DNA of 64,000 nt from Lachnospiraceae bacterium (GCA_016283575.1 JAEEND010000007.1:310001-374000); one strand, 5' to 3'; shown: positions 39,901 through 48,937, counted from the stretch's first letter. Notes: generated by a model from the sequence alone, not told the origin. Numbers and translations: made by a program.

Positions 39901-41588
39901 TCGGTATCACTAAAAAGGGTCTCGGCCTTGCAACAGATATGGGTGAAAACCTTGATCTTGAAGCTTTGGGACTCGGCTGGTATTACAACTGGAGCGAATT
40001 TGAAAGCCCTGCAGCCAACTATGCAAATACTGAATTCGTTCCCATGATGTGGAAAGAAACAGACAGAAATGCAGCTGAAAATCGTATCAGTGCTCTTGTA
40101 GACAGAGGCTTTAAATATGTGCTTACCTTCAACGAGCCTGAATATCCCGACCAGTGTAACATGTCTGTTGACGATGTATTCGAAGTATATAAGGGATGCC
40201 AGAACGACAATATTTTGATCAGTGCTCCCACAACAGCACTTTGGCCTCAGGTATCTACTGACTGGTTCCAGCCCTTTATTGCGCGCGTTGACCAGACACC
40301 CAACATGGACTATGACTTTATAGCAATACATTGCTATCCCGAAGATTACGGCGGAGTTGGAATGGCTGAATGGTTCATTGAAAACGTAATCGATTATACC
40401 TGGGAACATTATCATAAGCCCATCTGGATAACAGAGTTCTCAACTCACGGCCAGTGGGTAACGGCTACAGGTGAAAACGGCACCAAAGAATTCTGGGAAG
40501 CAGTAATGCCCATGCTTGATGAACGTGAATATGTAGTAAGATATGCAGGATTCGACTTCGATGATGATGCAGTAGGTCTCTGGAGATATGCTACAGGTGC
40601 ACTTACACCTGCGGGAGAAGTCTATAAGAGATTAGGTAATCCTGTTAATACCAATGCAACTTACACATTGCCTGCAGGAAATCCTCTTCCTGAAGGTGGA
40701 GGTTCCGGAAGCGGCGGCTCAGGATCCGGAAGCGGAGATGCAGTTAAACTTAATGCTACAGCTACAGCTTCCACTGAAATGCAGTCAGCATCCAACGCAG
40801 TTGACGGAAATGAAGGTTCCAGATGGGAATCAACTCACGGCCTCGACAATCAGTGGCTCACTCTTGACTTAGGTTCAGTTAAGAACGTAAGCCGTGTAAA
40901 GATCAAATGGGAAACCGCAGCAGGAAAAGAATACAGAATAGAGACATCCGTAAATGGCAGCAACTGGGATAATGCCATTACCGTTACCAACGGAACCAAT
41001 GGAGCTACTTTAGATGAAAGCTTTGCTGCAAGAGATGCCCGCTACGTAAGAATGTACGGTGTTTCCCGTACAACAGGTTATGGTTATTCCATTTTTGAGA
41101 TGGAAGTTTACGGTACTGATTCCGCTAACGGCGGAAGCACCGGCGGTGGCAACGAAGGCGGTAATGGTGGCGGAAACGAAGGTGGTAACACCGGAAGTGA
41201 AGTTACTGAAATTACACCTGTAAGTGCATCAGCTTCCACTGAATATCAGTCCGCTTCTTTGGCTATTGATAAGAATGCAGGTTCCAGATGGGAATCAACC
41301 CATGGCCTTGACAATCAGTGGTTGTCACTTGACCTTGGAAGCCTTAAGTCAGTCAGCAAAGTAGTAATTGATTGGGAAACTGCAGCAGGTAAGAATTATG
41401 TGATCCAGGTATCCGCAGACGGAAATGAATGGACTCCCGTATATACCGTAACAAACGGCGGTAACGGAGAAACAAAGACCTGTGAATTTGATGCTGTCAA
41501 TGCAAGATATGTAAGAATGTACGGTACTGAGAGAACAACTCAATACGGTTATTCGATATACGAAATGTCAGTTTACGGCGCAAACTGA
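36987..41588 (+). CDS. large secreted multidomain glycan-active protein: Fn3-like, right-handed beta-helix module, three F5/8 type C (discoidin) modules, GH128-like catalytic module
   Basis: Signal peptide MKGWLRRIGAALLVLMLIFPNMKITAKA; QFGTGRYALMFKPGDY..GFYTQIAGLG; repeated SRWESTHGLDNQWLTLDLGSVKNVSRVKIKWETAAGKEYRI; YVLTFNEPEYPDQCNM..IAIHCYPEDYG..PIWITEFSTHG. Confidence 0.82.
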   Translation: MKGWLRRIGAALLVLMLIFPNMKITAKAAPVVSGSDYTIEYNSSKMQLNWNAVSGANSYSIYRAQSRYGTYTYLGDVNGTSYVDNNPNGQKYSNYYRVVAKNNGAEISTKYMSLENYIFGDNMIFFANTDNRADINNKVADIYSEQETAQFGTGRYALMFKPGDYTNTDDFNVGFYTQIAGLGKLPTDVSLANASTPAFLENNNATCNFWRAIENVAIRDLDNNADVYFAFQWAVSQAAPARRLYVERNAVFDWWYGWASGGYAADCMFLKDAGSYSQQQYYMRNSSIGGNAYGVNWNFVLQGVTGGNLNTTQALLGGNGTSDWASGGKTTQLNNSPVIKEKPFLYLDGDEYKVFVPELRRNARGTSWSANNMGQGTSLSLDTFYIAKEGDSAATINAQLDSGKNVLFTPGIYYAEEPIRVTNPNTVVLGYGLATIIPSNNQAAMWVEDEDGIEVAGLIFDASSHSTVLLQVGNENASKDHSNNPILLSDLFFRVGGVYSGVASADMCLVINSDDVIGDHFWIWRADHGDGVGWDENVALNGLVVNGDDVTVYGLFNEHFEEYSTLWLGNGGKCYFYQYETPYDCVDQNKWKSHNGTKNGYAGYKVGNNVNSHYAVGLDLYEVFINTSGECRLDTAVEIPNKPNVIVENAMINTFSNTSVTGGILSIVNGTGSGELPGVMTTPGIVSAVNGVTTIRPNASNGDTYRQVNSIQPGDESFNGKTGIVYTYDKQPVIPDPDPELPVIKLTGTASASSNLMPAGNAVDGNTGTRWESTQGVDNQWIMVDLGSVKSVSRVYIDWETAAGKDYKIQTSTNGTTFTDVAHITNGTSGEDRTIDFNAVDARYVRVYGNTRTTQYGYSIFELEIYGSNNASGNPEPEPDPSLPDPGIIEGSFPITAPAHMSVKAAGLIDISWNAPAGVDVADYTVFINGQAVGTTTDTTYEYYTTKVQYFSVTVRANLTNGYTLDSDTTKFGITKKGLGLATDMGENLDLEALGLGWYYNWSEFESPAANYANTEFVPMMWKETDRNAAENRISALVDRGFKYVLTFNEPEYPDQCNMSVDDVFEVYKGCQNDNILISAPTTALWPQVSTDWFQPFIARVDQTPNMDYDFIAIHCYPEDYGGVGMAEWFIENVIDYTWEHYHKPIWITEFSTHGQWVTATGENGTKEFWEAVMPMLDEREYVVRYAGFDFDDDAVGLWRYATGALTPAGEVYKRLGNPVNTNATYTLPAGNPLPEGGGSGSGGSGSGSGDAVKLNATATASTEMQSASNAVDGNEGSRWESTHGLDNQWLTLDLGSVKNVSRVKIKWETAAGKEYRIETSVNGSNWDNAITVTNGTNGATLDESFAARDARYVRMYGVSRTTGYGYSIFEMEVYGTDSANGGSTGGGNEGGNGGGNEGGNTGSEVTEITPVSASASTEYQSASLAIDKNAGSRWESTHGLDNQWLSLDLGSLKSVSKVVIDWETAAGKNYVIQVSADGNEWTPVYTVTNGGNGETKTCEFDAVNARYVRMYGTERTTQYGYSIYEMSVYGAN

Positions 41589-41607
41589 TTTACATCGCAC
41601 CTTTTAT

Positions 41608-41649
41608 AAAAGCGGTGCCCACCTACTTAACCGGGTGGGCACTGCTTTT
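41608..41649. terminator. bidirectional intrinsic terminator
   Basis: AAAAGCGGTGCCCACC...GGGTGGGCACTGCTTTT. Confidence 0.8.
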
Positions 41650-41682
41650 GTTATATGAAATTACGCGGCATTTCCGATAAGA

Positions 41683-42408
41683 TCAGTTCTGCTTCTTATA
41701 TTCCATGGGGGAAACACCCTTCACCTTTTTAAATACCCGCGAAAAGTATTTTTCATCGTTAAATCCCACTTTATAAGCTATCTCGTAGGTTTTAAGGCTG
41801 TTCTGAGTGAGATATGAGCATGCTTTTTCGATACGTACTGTATTTAGAAAATCCACGAACCTTGTATTCAGGCTCTGCTTAAACAAAGTTGAAATGTATC
41901 CCGTTGATATACCAAGCTTTTCGGCCACGGTTTCCTGAGATATGGGCTCGTTATAATGTTCTTTAATAAAAGAAATCGCATCATCCACATAGCTGTTGGT
42001 ATTTTTGGGTGCCGGACTTACTTTTTCCATGGGCTTAAGGAACTTTTCATCGCATATCTGATTAATGGAAGCGAGCAGTTCCGTAGCTCTTATGGGTTTA
42101 AGCATGTATTCGCTGGCGCCAAGATGAAGGGCCTGCCGGGCGTAAGAAAAGTCCTCGTGACAGCTGAGTATTATGGTCACGGGCATGAGTCCTGCCTTTT
42201 TAGCTTCCTTCATAACTTCCAGCCCGTTTTTCTTAGGGATCTGAATATCGAGTAACATTACTTCCGGATGGTACTTTATGATATTATCAAGAGCTTCTTC
42301 GCCGTTTGCCGCAGTGAGAACCTCATCGAATCTGTCCGTGTGAAGGCGGATATACTTGCTCATGCCTTCTCTTATATTGCTTTCATCATCTACTACCAGT
42401 ATTTTCAT
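41683..42408 (-). CDS. YesN-type response regulator (REC + AraC HTH)
   Basis: ILVVDDESNIREGMSKYI..; KAGFNDEKYFSRVFKKVKGVSPMEYKK-type AraC signature. Confidence 0.95.
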   Translation of the reverse strand: MKILVVDDESNIREGMSKYIRLHTDRFDEVLTAANGEEALDNIIKYHPEVMLLDIQIPKKNGLEVMKEAKKAGLMPVTIILSCHEDFSYARQALHLGASEYMLKPIRATELLASINQICDEKFLKPMEKVSPAPKNTNSYVDDAISFIKEHYNEPISQETVAEKLGISTGYISTLFKQSLNTRFVDFLNTVRIEKACSYLTQNSLKTYEIAYKVGFNDEKYFSRVFKKVKGVSPMEYKKQN

Positions 42409-42424
42409 AGCTTTAACCTCTGAA

Positions 42425-44194
42425 TCAGTCTGCCGGGTCGGTTATGGGAATGGTAAGTCTGACTGTGGTGCCTCTGTGTATCTCGCTTAAGATCTTTAAG
42501 TCGTATTCATCCTTATAAAGGATCTCGAGTCTTTCTTTAATATTCTTTATTGCAAAGTGTCCTACACGCTCTGCGCGATATGATTTGGAATCTTCGATAA
42601 ATAGTGAGTTAAGTTCTTCTTCCGTAATGCCGCGTCCGTTGTCCGTTATTTCAAAAGAAGCTTTGCCGGAAATTATTTTAGCGCTGACTTCGAGCTTAAA
42701 ATCCCCCTGCTCCTTTTCAAAGCCGTGAACAATGGCATTTTCCACAAAGGGCTGTAGTATAAGCCTGGGAATAGTAACACTTTCAGCTTCTTTTTCGATA
42801 TTAAATTCGTAATGCAGATTCTCGCCGAATCGCATTTTCTGAATGTGAAGGTAATGCTTAAGCATGTCACATTCTCCGGAAACGGTGACGAAACGCTCGC
42901 CGTGCCCCAGCACAAGCCTGAAGAGGTCGGATAAAGCCATGATATCTTCGGCAATTTCTTCATTACCCGCATCTAAAACACGCCAGTATAGGGAATCCAG
43001 GGTGTTATAAAGAAAGTGCGGGTTGATCTGAGCTGACAGAGCGGCGATCTCACTTTCTTTTTCCTTGAGTGTAAGGATATAGTTCTTATTTATCAGGTCC
43101 TTCATGCCCTGCACCATGCCGTTAAAGGTTTCGGTGAGAGAGCCGATTTCATCCTTATCCTTAATTGGAAGGGTCAGGTCGAGATTACCTTCTTTGAATT
43201 CATCCATGCCGTCGGACAGGTCCTTAATAGGCTTCAGAATGCTGTTGGTTATTATCAGAAGCACCGGAATGAGACCTATTATTATGCCTAAAAGAAGGGT
43301 TAAGGGGGCTGCCACAACCTTGCCGGGAGAATCGTAGAAATCAGCCTTGCTTACCACTTTGGCGACTATCAGATCCTCCGTTACATCTGAAAAAAGAAGC
43401 TTATCATTAAGATCCGTTACGGGACTTGGTATTGTTCCGCTTTCCAGGCTTGGCTTTATATATTCATCATATGATTCCGTATTACCTTCCAGGGACAGAA
43501 GCTTTTTTTCTTTTATCCCGTATACGCAGATCGCATCCTCTTCCGATACCACAAGCCCTTTACACATATCATCAAGAACATCGGCATTGGAACCTATACA
43601 CAGGTAGCCTAAGGGCTTTTTCCTTGACATATCATATATTTCTCTGAAAAGAACCAGTTTCGGAGTCCTTATGGATTCGTAAAAACTGTTTTGGCTTACG
43701 TCGGCTCTTGTGAAAGCATATGCGCCTTTCTTGGTGAGAGCCGAAATATATTCAACCGTGGATATTATCTTTTCTTTTGATAAATAAGATGATTCATCGA
43801 AGCATCTTAAATAGGGCTTTATCTTATTCTCAGGGTAGATTGCCATGGTTTTTATGGAACTGTCCAGGGCTATCATATCTTCAAGCACCTTCATGGGAGC
43901 TTCGGAATACCATAGAGTAGAGCTTTTGTTAAGAGAATCGGTATTGTCGGCATCGAGGATATTCTGTATCTCTTCATTGATCGTTATGTAGGTGCCATAG
44001 GTCTTCATGTTATTTTTTATATCTTCCACGGAAGAAGAAAGATCACTTAAATCCCTTAAGCATTCTTCGGTGGTTTTCTGCTTCGAACTGTTATAGTCCT
44101 TCACGAATATAAAGGCGCTTACAAGGGTGATAATGGGCACCACGAAGAGATATGTATATAAGATCAATTTGAATTTGAGGCTTCGTCTGATCAT
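42425..44194 (-). CDS. YesM-type sensor histidine kinase
   Basis: HAMP; LSAQINPHFLYNTLDSLYW; LQPFVENAIVHGFEK. Confidence 0.95.
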   Translation of the reverse strand: MIRRSLKFKLILYTYLFVVPIITLVSAFIFVKDYNSSKQKTTEECLRDLSDLSSSVEDIKNNMKTYGTYITINEEIQNILDADNTDSLNKSSTLWYSEAPMKVLEDMIALDSSIKTMAIYPENKIKPYLRCFDESSYLSKEKIISTVEYISALTKKGAYAFTRADVSQNSFYESIRTPKLVLFREIYDMSRKKPLGYLCIGSNADVLDDMCKGLVVSEEDAICVYGIKEKKLLSLEGNTESYDEYIKPSLESGTIPSPVTDLNDKLLFSDVTEDLIVAKVVSKADFYDSPGKVVAAPLTLLLGIIIGLIPVLLIITNSILKPIKDLSDGMDEFKEGNLDLTLPIKDKDEIGSLTETFNGMVQGMKDLINKNYILTLKEKESEIAALSAQINPHFLYNTLDSLYWRVLDAGNEEIAEDIMALSDLFRLVLGHGERFVTVSGECDMLKHYLHIQKMRFGENLHYEFNIEKEAESVTIPRLILQPFVENAIVHGFEKEQGDFKLEVSAKIISGKASFEITDNGRGITEEELNSLFIEDSKSYRAERVGHFAIKNIKERLEILYKDEYDLKILSEIHRGTTVRLTIPITDPAD

Positions 44195-45525
44195 CGGCAG
44201 GCCTCCTCAAGGATCTTGAAAAAAGCATCGGATGAGATTTCACCGGTGGCGGCCCTTGCGATATTTGATTCTATTGCATACTTAAAACCGGAGCTTCCGA
44301 GATCGTTAATGGGAGTTCCGCTTATGATGTCAGCTTCGTCGAGGATACTCAGCCATTCTTTTTGAAGAGTTGTTTCGTTCCCCAGCATAAATGCCGTCTG
44401 GTCCTGGGCGGACATGCCGATGCCGTTTTCCCAGCCATATTTGGATAAATGCTCCGGAAGAAACATGTAATCAATAAATTCTTTTGCTTCGGCATAGTGC
44501 TTACTGTTGGCGGAGATGGAATATCCGCCGCCAAACCATACCATGGCATTCTTTACATTTGGATTGAATCCGGGCATCGTAAAGACACCGATGTTATCAC
44601 GGATCTTTGGTGGGATGGCTTCATTTACGGCCATCGAAGCTTCCCAGGAGCCCATATAGTACATGGCGGTTTCTTCCGCTGTAAAAAGAGCCATGGCAGT
44701 ACCGTAATCGCAGTAAGCAAAGTCTTCCTGGAAGATACCCTTCTTAACATCGCTTTTAAGCATTCGAAGAGCCTTATCAAAGTCCTCGTGGGAAAAGTCC
44801 GCGTACATAATGGCATTGGTGAGTAATTCAGTCCTCTTTTCGCCGGAAACGGTCAATAAGCAGTTATCAAAGTACTCAACCAAAGGCCAGCCATCAAGGC
44901 CGTCCATTGCTACGGGAGTTATCCCGGCATCCGAGAGCTTTTTACAAAGCGCCACATATTCATTGCGATTGGTGGGAAGGGTGAGATTCTCCTCACGAAA
45001 GATTCTTTTATTATAGTAAATAGCGATCATATCGGTGTTTCTTGGAAGACCGTAGAGCTTATTGTTTTTCATAAAGCCGGTGAGAGAATTCTGCTCAAAG
45101 CCATAATCTTCATAGTCCGATATGGGGAGCTCTGCGAGCATGCCCGCATCGATAATATCGTCAAGGAAAGCAGGCTGGCCCCAGACACTTACAATATCAG
45201 GCATTCCGTCCATGGCATAGGCACGGAATTTGGTCTTATATGCCTCTTCATCAAGGCACTCGATCTCAATTTTTATATCAGGGTGAGTTTCTTCGAATTC
45301 ATCCACGATCATCTGCTCAATGAGGCCCTGGCCGTTCTTTCGGTCGGGAAGATTGGAAAAAAGCCTGAGCGTAACAATCTCGGGACTTTCTTTTTGAGAA
45401 ACATCTGATTTACATCCAGCAAAAAGAAACGTTACCGGAAGTAGCGTAAGAATTAACGATATAGCGAGAATTAAAGCGGACATTGGAAATTTTCTTTTTG
45501 CCCCAATAAAGAAGTAACGATACAT
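44191..45525 (-). CDS. extracellular solute-binding lipoprotein (sugar-type)
   Basis: Lipobox LFAGCKSD; PDIKIEIECLDEEAYKTKFRAYAMDGMPDIVSVWGQ. Confidence 0.92.
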   Translation of the reverse strand: MYRYFFIGAKRKFPMSALILAISLILTLLPVTFLFAGCKSDVSQKESPEIVTLRLFSNLPDRKNGQGLIEQMIVDEFEETHPDIKIEIECLDEEAYKTKFRAYAMDGMPDIVSVWGQPAFLDDIIDAGMLAELPISDYEDYGFEQNSLTGFMKNNKLYGLPRNTDMIAIYYNKRIFREENLTLPTNRNEYVALCKKLSDAGITPVAMDGLDGWPLVEYFDNCLLTVSGEKRTELLTNAIMYADFSHEDFDKALRMLKSDVKKGIFQEDFAYCDYGTAMALFTAEETAMYYMGSWEASMAVNEAIPPKIRDNIGVFTMPGFNPNVKNAMVWFGGGYSISANSKHYAEAKEFIDYMFLPEHLSKYGWENGIGMSAQDQTAFMLGNETTLQKEWLSILDEADIISGTPINDLGSSGFKYAIESNIARAATGEISSDAFFKILEEACR

Positions 45526-45612
45526 ATACCTTCTCCATATCCAAATGCCCTTTACACGAAGATTATTTTAACATATTAGAGCATTAAATATAAAGAGGGA
45601 GAAAAAGAAAAA

Positions 45613-45632
45613 CCCCTCGGTTAAGAGGGGCT
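45613..45632 (-). terminator. intrinsic terminator
   Basis: Minus strand CCCCTC-ttaacc-GAGGGG followed by TTTTTCTTTTTC. Confidence 0.8.
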
Positions 45633-45650
45633 TAGGGTGGAAAATATGAG

Positions 45651-46442
45651 TTAAATCAATGTTATCTTGATTTCGCCAAAAGAAACGGATCCATCGATCA
45701 CACACTGCACAGCATCGGGGGACTGGTTACTCTGACCGCTCAGATCGTCCATATCACCCATAACTGTGTAAATTTTGTTGATCACATGCCATTCCTTGGG
45801 GATGAAAAGATTCATCTCTCCGAAAGAAGAGTGGCAGATAATGCTGACCTTGCCGCTTGGAACTTCGGCACCGTCAAAGAATACGCTCATTTCACCGAAC
45901 TGGTTTTTGAGTTCTGCTACGGAAAGATTCTTGGTGCGAATATACTTGGTGGTGCTTCCGAATTTCATGCTGTAATATACATATCCGTTAGGGTCGTCTT
46001 TAGATTCAAATTCAATATTTGAGCTGTTGTCGGAGTCATTTACAATAACTTCATCGTCGTCGCTGCTACTTTCAAAAGAAGAACTCATATAGCGCTTGCG
46101 CCATTTTCTCCACTTTTTGTTGTCGGGAAAGATTCTGTCAAAGGCAACGGTTAAGAGTAATGCCACCAGAAGTACTGTCCATGGTGTGAGAGCGGTAATG
46201 CCAAGGGGTTCATCAAATATAATGCAAAGAACCGCGATGGAAAAGAAAATTCCGCCGAAACTCAAATCCATAATGCTGTAGAAAAGTGCCATCACTGCAC
46301 ATACCGCTACGATAAGTCCCCAGGTGCTTACTCCTGCAAGACTGAAGGGTAAGTTAAAAATATTTAATTTCCAAAGAATTATGGCTGCCGACAAAACTAT
46401 TAAAAGCAGTGCGGATAAAATGCTTCTTGTGCGATTGTTCAT
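45651..46442 (-). CDS. LiaF-like transmembrane/cell wall-active antibiotics response protein
   Basis: Four TM segments then LSVAELKNQFGEMSVFFDGAEVPSGKVSIICHSSFGEMNLFIPKEWHV. Confidence 0.82.
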   Translation of the reverse strand: MNNRTRSILSALLLIVLSAAIILWKLNIFNLPFSLAGVSTWGLIVAVCAVMALFYSIMDLSFGGIFFSIAVLCIIFDEPLGITALTPWTVLLVALLLTVAFDRIFPDNKKWRKWRKRYMSSSFESSSDDDEVIVNDSDNSSNIEFESKDDPNGYVYYSMKFGSTTKYIRTKNLSVAELKNQFGEMSVFFDGAEVPSGKVSIICHSSFGEMNLFIPKEWHVINKIYTVMGDMDDLSGQSNQSPDAVQCVIDGSVSFGEIKITLI

Positions 46443-46515
46443 ATTGTGTCTCCTTTATCTTAAAAAAATGTATATATTACGAAAAATTGAAAAAAACATA
46501 TGAGCCCTCCTTATT

Positions 46516-46986
46516 TTACGGAGTCAGGCTCTCTTTCAAAGATTTGTAATAGCTTCGCGAGCAATACACAATCTTGTAGGTCCCCTGAAACTCCACTTTG
46601 CTTGCGCCGGTCAGGTTTTTCGTGATGGAATAGACCTGATGGGTGTTAAGGATGGTGGACTTGGAAACTCTGGTAAAATAAGAAGGAAGCTTTTCTTCCA
46701 GTTCGTACAGCTTGTATTTTGCTTCGAATTCATCACTCGCGGTATGGGCCCTTATTATACCGCCGTCGGTTTCGAAGAAAAGAACGCTGTTAATGGGAAG
46801 AAAGTATTCGGCCTCATCTTTGAAAAAGCTTATCTGCCCGATAGGGGCATTACTTTCCAAAAGGAGTTTCTGAAGCTCAACTACCTTACTGTCCACTTCG
46901 GCACATTTAATTGTCACTTCGCATCCCTCAATATCGGGATCGATTTCGATTTTGACTTTCATGTTGTTCATGATTGTATTATACAT
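46516..46986 (-). CDS. LytTR family DNA-binding protein (true start possibly 46971 or 46962)
   Basis: LPINSVLFFETDGGIIRAHTASDEFEAKYKLYELEEKLPSYFTRVSKSTILNTHQV. Confidence 0.9.
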   Translation of the reverse strand: MYNTIMNNMKVKIEIDPDIEGCEVTIKCAEVDSKVVELQKLLLESNAPIGQISFFKDEAEYFLPINSVLFFETDGGIIRAHTASDEFEAKYKLYELEEKLPSYFTRVSKSTILNTHQVYSITKNLTGASKVEFQGTYKIVYCSRSYYKSLKESLTP

Positions 46987-47016
46987 TGTATGTCCGGGAA
47001 AAAAAGGGCTTTTGCC

Positions 47017-47050
47017 TAAGAGGTAAGAATGTTAAGGTAAGAGGTAAGAA
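47017..47050. promoter_or_regulatory. paired 13-bp direct repeats upstream of the lytTR gene
   Basis: TAAGAGGTAAGAA at 47017-47029 and 47038-47050, exactly 21 bp apart. Confidence 0.65.
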
Positions 47051-47141
47051 AACATGGGTTTAAGGAGATGAATCTTTATAATGAACGTATTTTCTTCTGA
47101 AAAACTGATGCCGGGAATTACACAGATCCTGTGCCCCGGAT

Positions 47142-47308
47142 ATTACGAAAATGAAATTTCCGCTGTCCATATCAAAGCGGGAACGTATCAATAAACAGCG
47201 GAATTTACAAAAATGAAATTTCCGCTGTTCATATTAGAGTGGAAACTTATCTTTAAACAGCGGAATTCGAGAAATTGATAATTCCGCTGTATGTTTTGGA
47301 AGTACTTT
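47142..47308. repeat. hairpin array A, left part (62-bp period)
   Basis: Units at 47142, 47204 and 47266; hairpins CAGCGGAA..TTCCGCTG including ACAGCGGAATT/AATTCCGCTGT 47257-47290. Confidence 0.85.
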
Positions 47309-48697
47309 GGTCAAGTCCTTTTTGTGGTGTAAATTCACCTTTAGGTTTTTTGCTTTTATGCAGCTAGTAATTGTTGTTGCTTTTTCGCAATGACAATCAG
47401 TTTGTTTTTGCATGATTTTAGTTTTGCTTTGTCACTTGCGCCTATATTTAGCTTTTGCTCTAGTACATATACTTGATTTAATTCTACTAGAACACTCCCC
47501 ATTATTCGTAGCAAAGATGCTTCATTAGGAAATATGCCTATTACTTTCGAGCGCCTTTTTAATTCCTTATTAAGACGCTCAAGGTGGTTAGATGTGCGCA
47601 TAAATCTTCTGTAGCTTTTTGGCAAAGTAAGAACTGTCATTGCGTCTTCAAATCCTAAATCTAAGCACTCTAACGCCTTATCTGCGACATCTTTATATTC
47701 TTCAAATATTGCATCTCTAATCTTTCGTGCTTCCTCTATTGTTTCGCTATTATACATATCCTGAAGCTGAGCATGAATAGCCTTCTGATATTTTTTAGGC
47801 GCATGCTCCAGGATATTTCTTGAAAAATGTGTCTGGCAACGTTGCCAAGGAACATCAGGGAAAACTTTGCTAATAGCATATATTATTCCTTGGTGGGCAT
47901 CAGATGTTATCATATTTAACCCTGATAGGCCACGATTGGCCAATGATTCAAGAAATAGTTTCCATGTTTCTTTCGATTCGTTCTCATAGACTTCAAACCC
48001 AACAATCTCTCGATGACCAGCTTCATCATAAGCAAGCGCAACCATTAATGCGCGAGGTTCAATGTGAAGTTCTCCCCTTACCTTAAAGTATGTTGCATCA
48101 ACATACATAAACGGATATTCACCAGACAGTGGTCGATTTTTAAACTTAATAACTGAAGCATCCAATTCTTTACACACTTCCGAAACTGTAGATTTAGAAA
48201 AAGATGTCCCGCAAAGCGTTTCCATTACAGTAGACACTTTCCTTGTGGAAACACCATTAACAACCATTTCTGCCATAGTGGTAACCAGCGCAGCTTCGCT
48301 GCGTGAATAGTTGTCAAAAATAAGGCTTTTAAAAGGAACATTACGATGTCTAGGAACGCAAAGATCTATTGTACCAATTCTGGTTTTAAGTTCTCGATTT
48401 CTAGAACCATTTCTGCTATCGGATCTTTCGAGAGAACGTTCATATCTTTCTGCGCCGAGTTGTGCGGAAGATTCTGCCTGAAGAATGCTATTCAAGCTTT
48501 CTTGGAGTAATGTTTTGAACGCTTCATTACGATCAGCTGATAATAATTGTAGAATTTCGTCCTGATTTAAAGTAATATTGAGTTGAGCCATAGTGTTCTA
48601 CCTCCGGTATCGTTTGATTGTGGTGATTTAATTATACCTAAAGGAGAGCCTTTGGCTCTTTCAATTTTTTAATTTACACCATTATATGGACATTACT
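47309..48697 (-). mobile_element. IS256-family insertion sequence, 1389 bp, 8-bp TSD AGTACTTT
   Basis: 27-bp terminal inverted repeats (20/27 match) ending ...GGTGTAAATT; AGTACTTT at 47301-47308 and 48698-48705; empty site present at 56720-56727. Confidence 0.9.
47356..48591 (-). CDS. IS256 family transposase
   Basis: EYPFMYVDATYFKVR, LNMITSDAHQGIIYAISKVFPDVPWQRCQTHFSRN, MRTSNHLERLNKELKRRSKVIGIFPNEASLLRI. Confidence 0.95.
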   Translation of the reverse strand: MAQLNITLNQDEILQLLSADRNEAFKTLLQESLNSILQAESSAQLGAERYERSLERSDSRNGSRNRELKTRIGTIDLCVPRHRNVPFKSLIFDNYSRSEAALVTTMAEMVVNGVSTRKVSTVMETLCGTSFSKSTVSEVCKELDASVIKFKNRPLSGEYPFMYVDATYFKVRGELHIEPRALMVALAYDEAGHREIVGFEVYENESKETWKLFLESLANRGLSGLNMITSDAHQGIIYAISKVFPDVPWQRCQTHFSRNILEHAPKKYQKAIHAQLQDMYNSETIEEARKIRDAIFEEYKDVADKALECLDLGFEDAMTVLTLPKSYRRFMRTSNHLERLNKELKRRSKVIGIFPNEASLLRIMGSVLVELNQVYVLEQKLNIGASDKAKLKSCKNKLIVIAKKQQQLLAA

Positions 48698-48810
48698 AGT
48701 ACTTTTCAATTTTCGACAGCGGAAATTAAAAAAATAAGAATCTCGCTGCTAGGAACAACAACAAAGCTTGATTTCATACAGCGGGATTGCAAAAATCGGC
48801 AATCCCGCTG
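48698..48810. repeat. hairpin array A, right part
   Basis: CAGCGGAAATT..AATCTCGCTG 48717-48748 and CAGCGGGATTGC-aaaaatcg-GCAATCCCGCTG 48779-48810. Confidence 0.85.
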
Positions 48811-48937
48811 CTTCGCAGTGTTAATCATGAATTCAAGGGGAAAGCACTCTATCCATGGGCTGTCCCCATATTTGTCCCCATTGTTATAAAAAGAAAAGCC
48901 GCACGCAGCTCCAGGACGGAACAACGCACGACTAATA

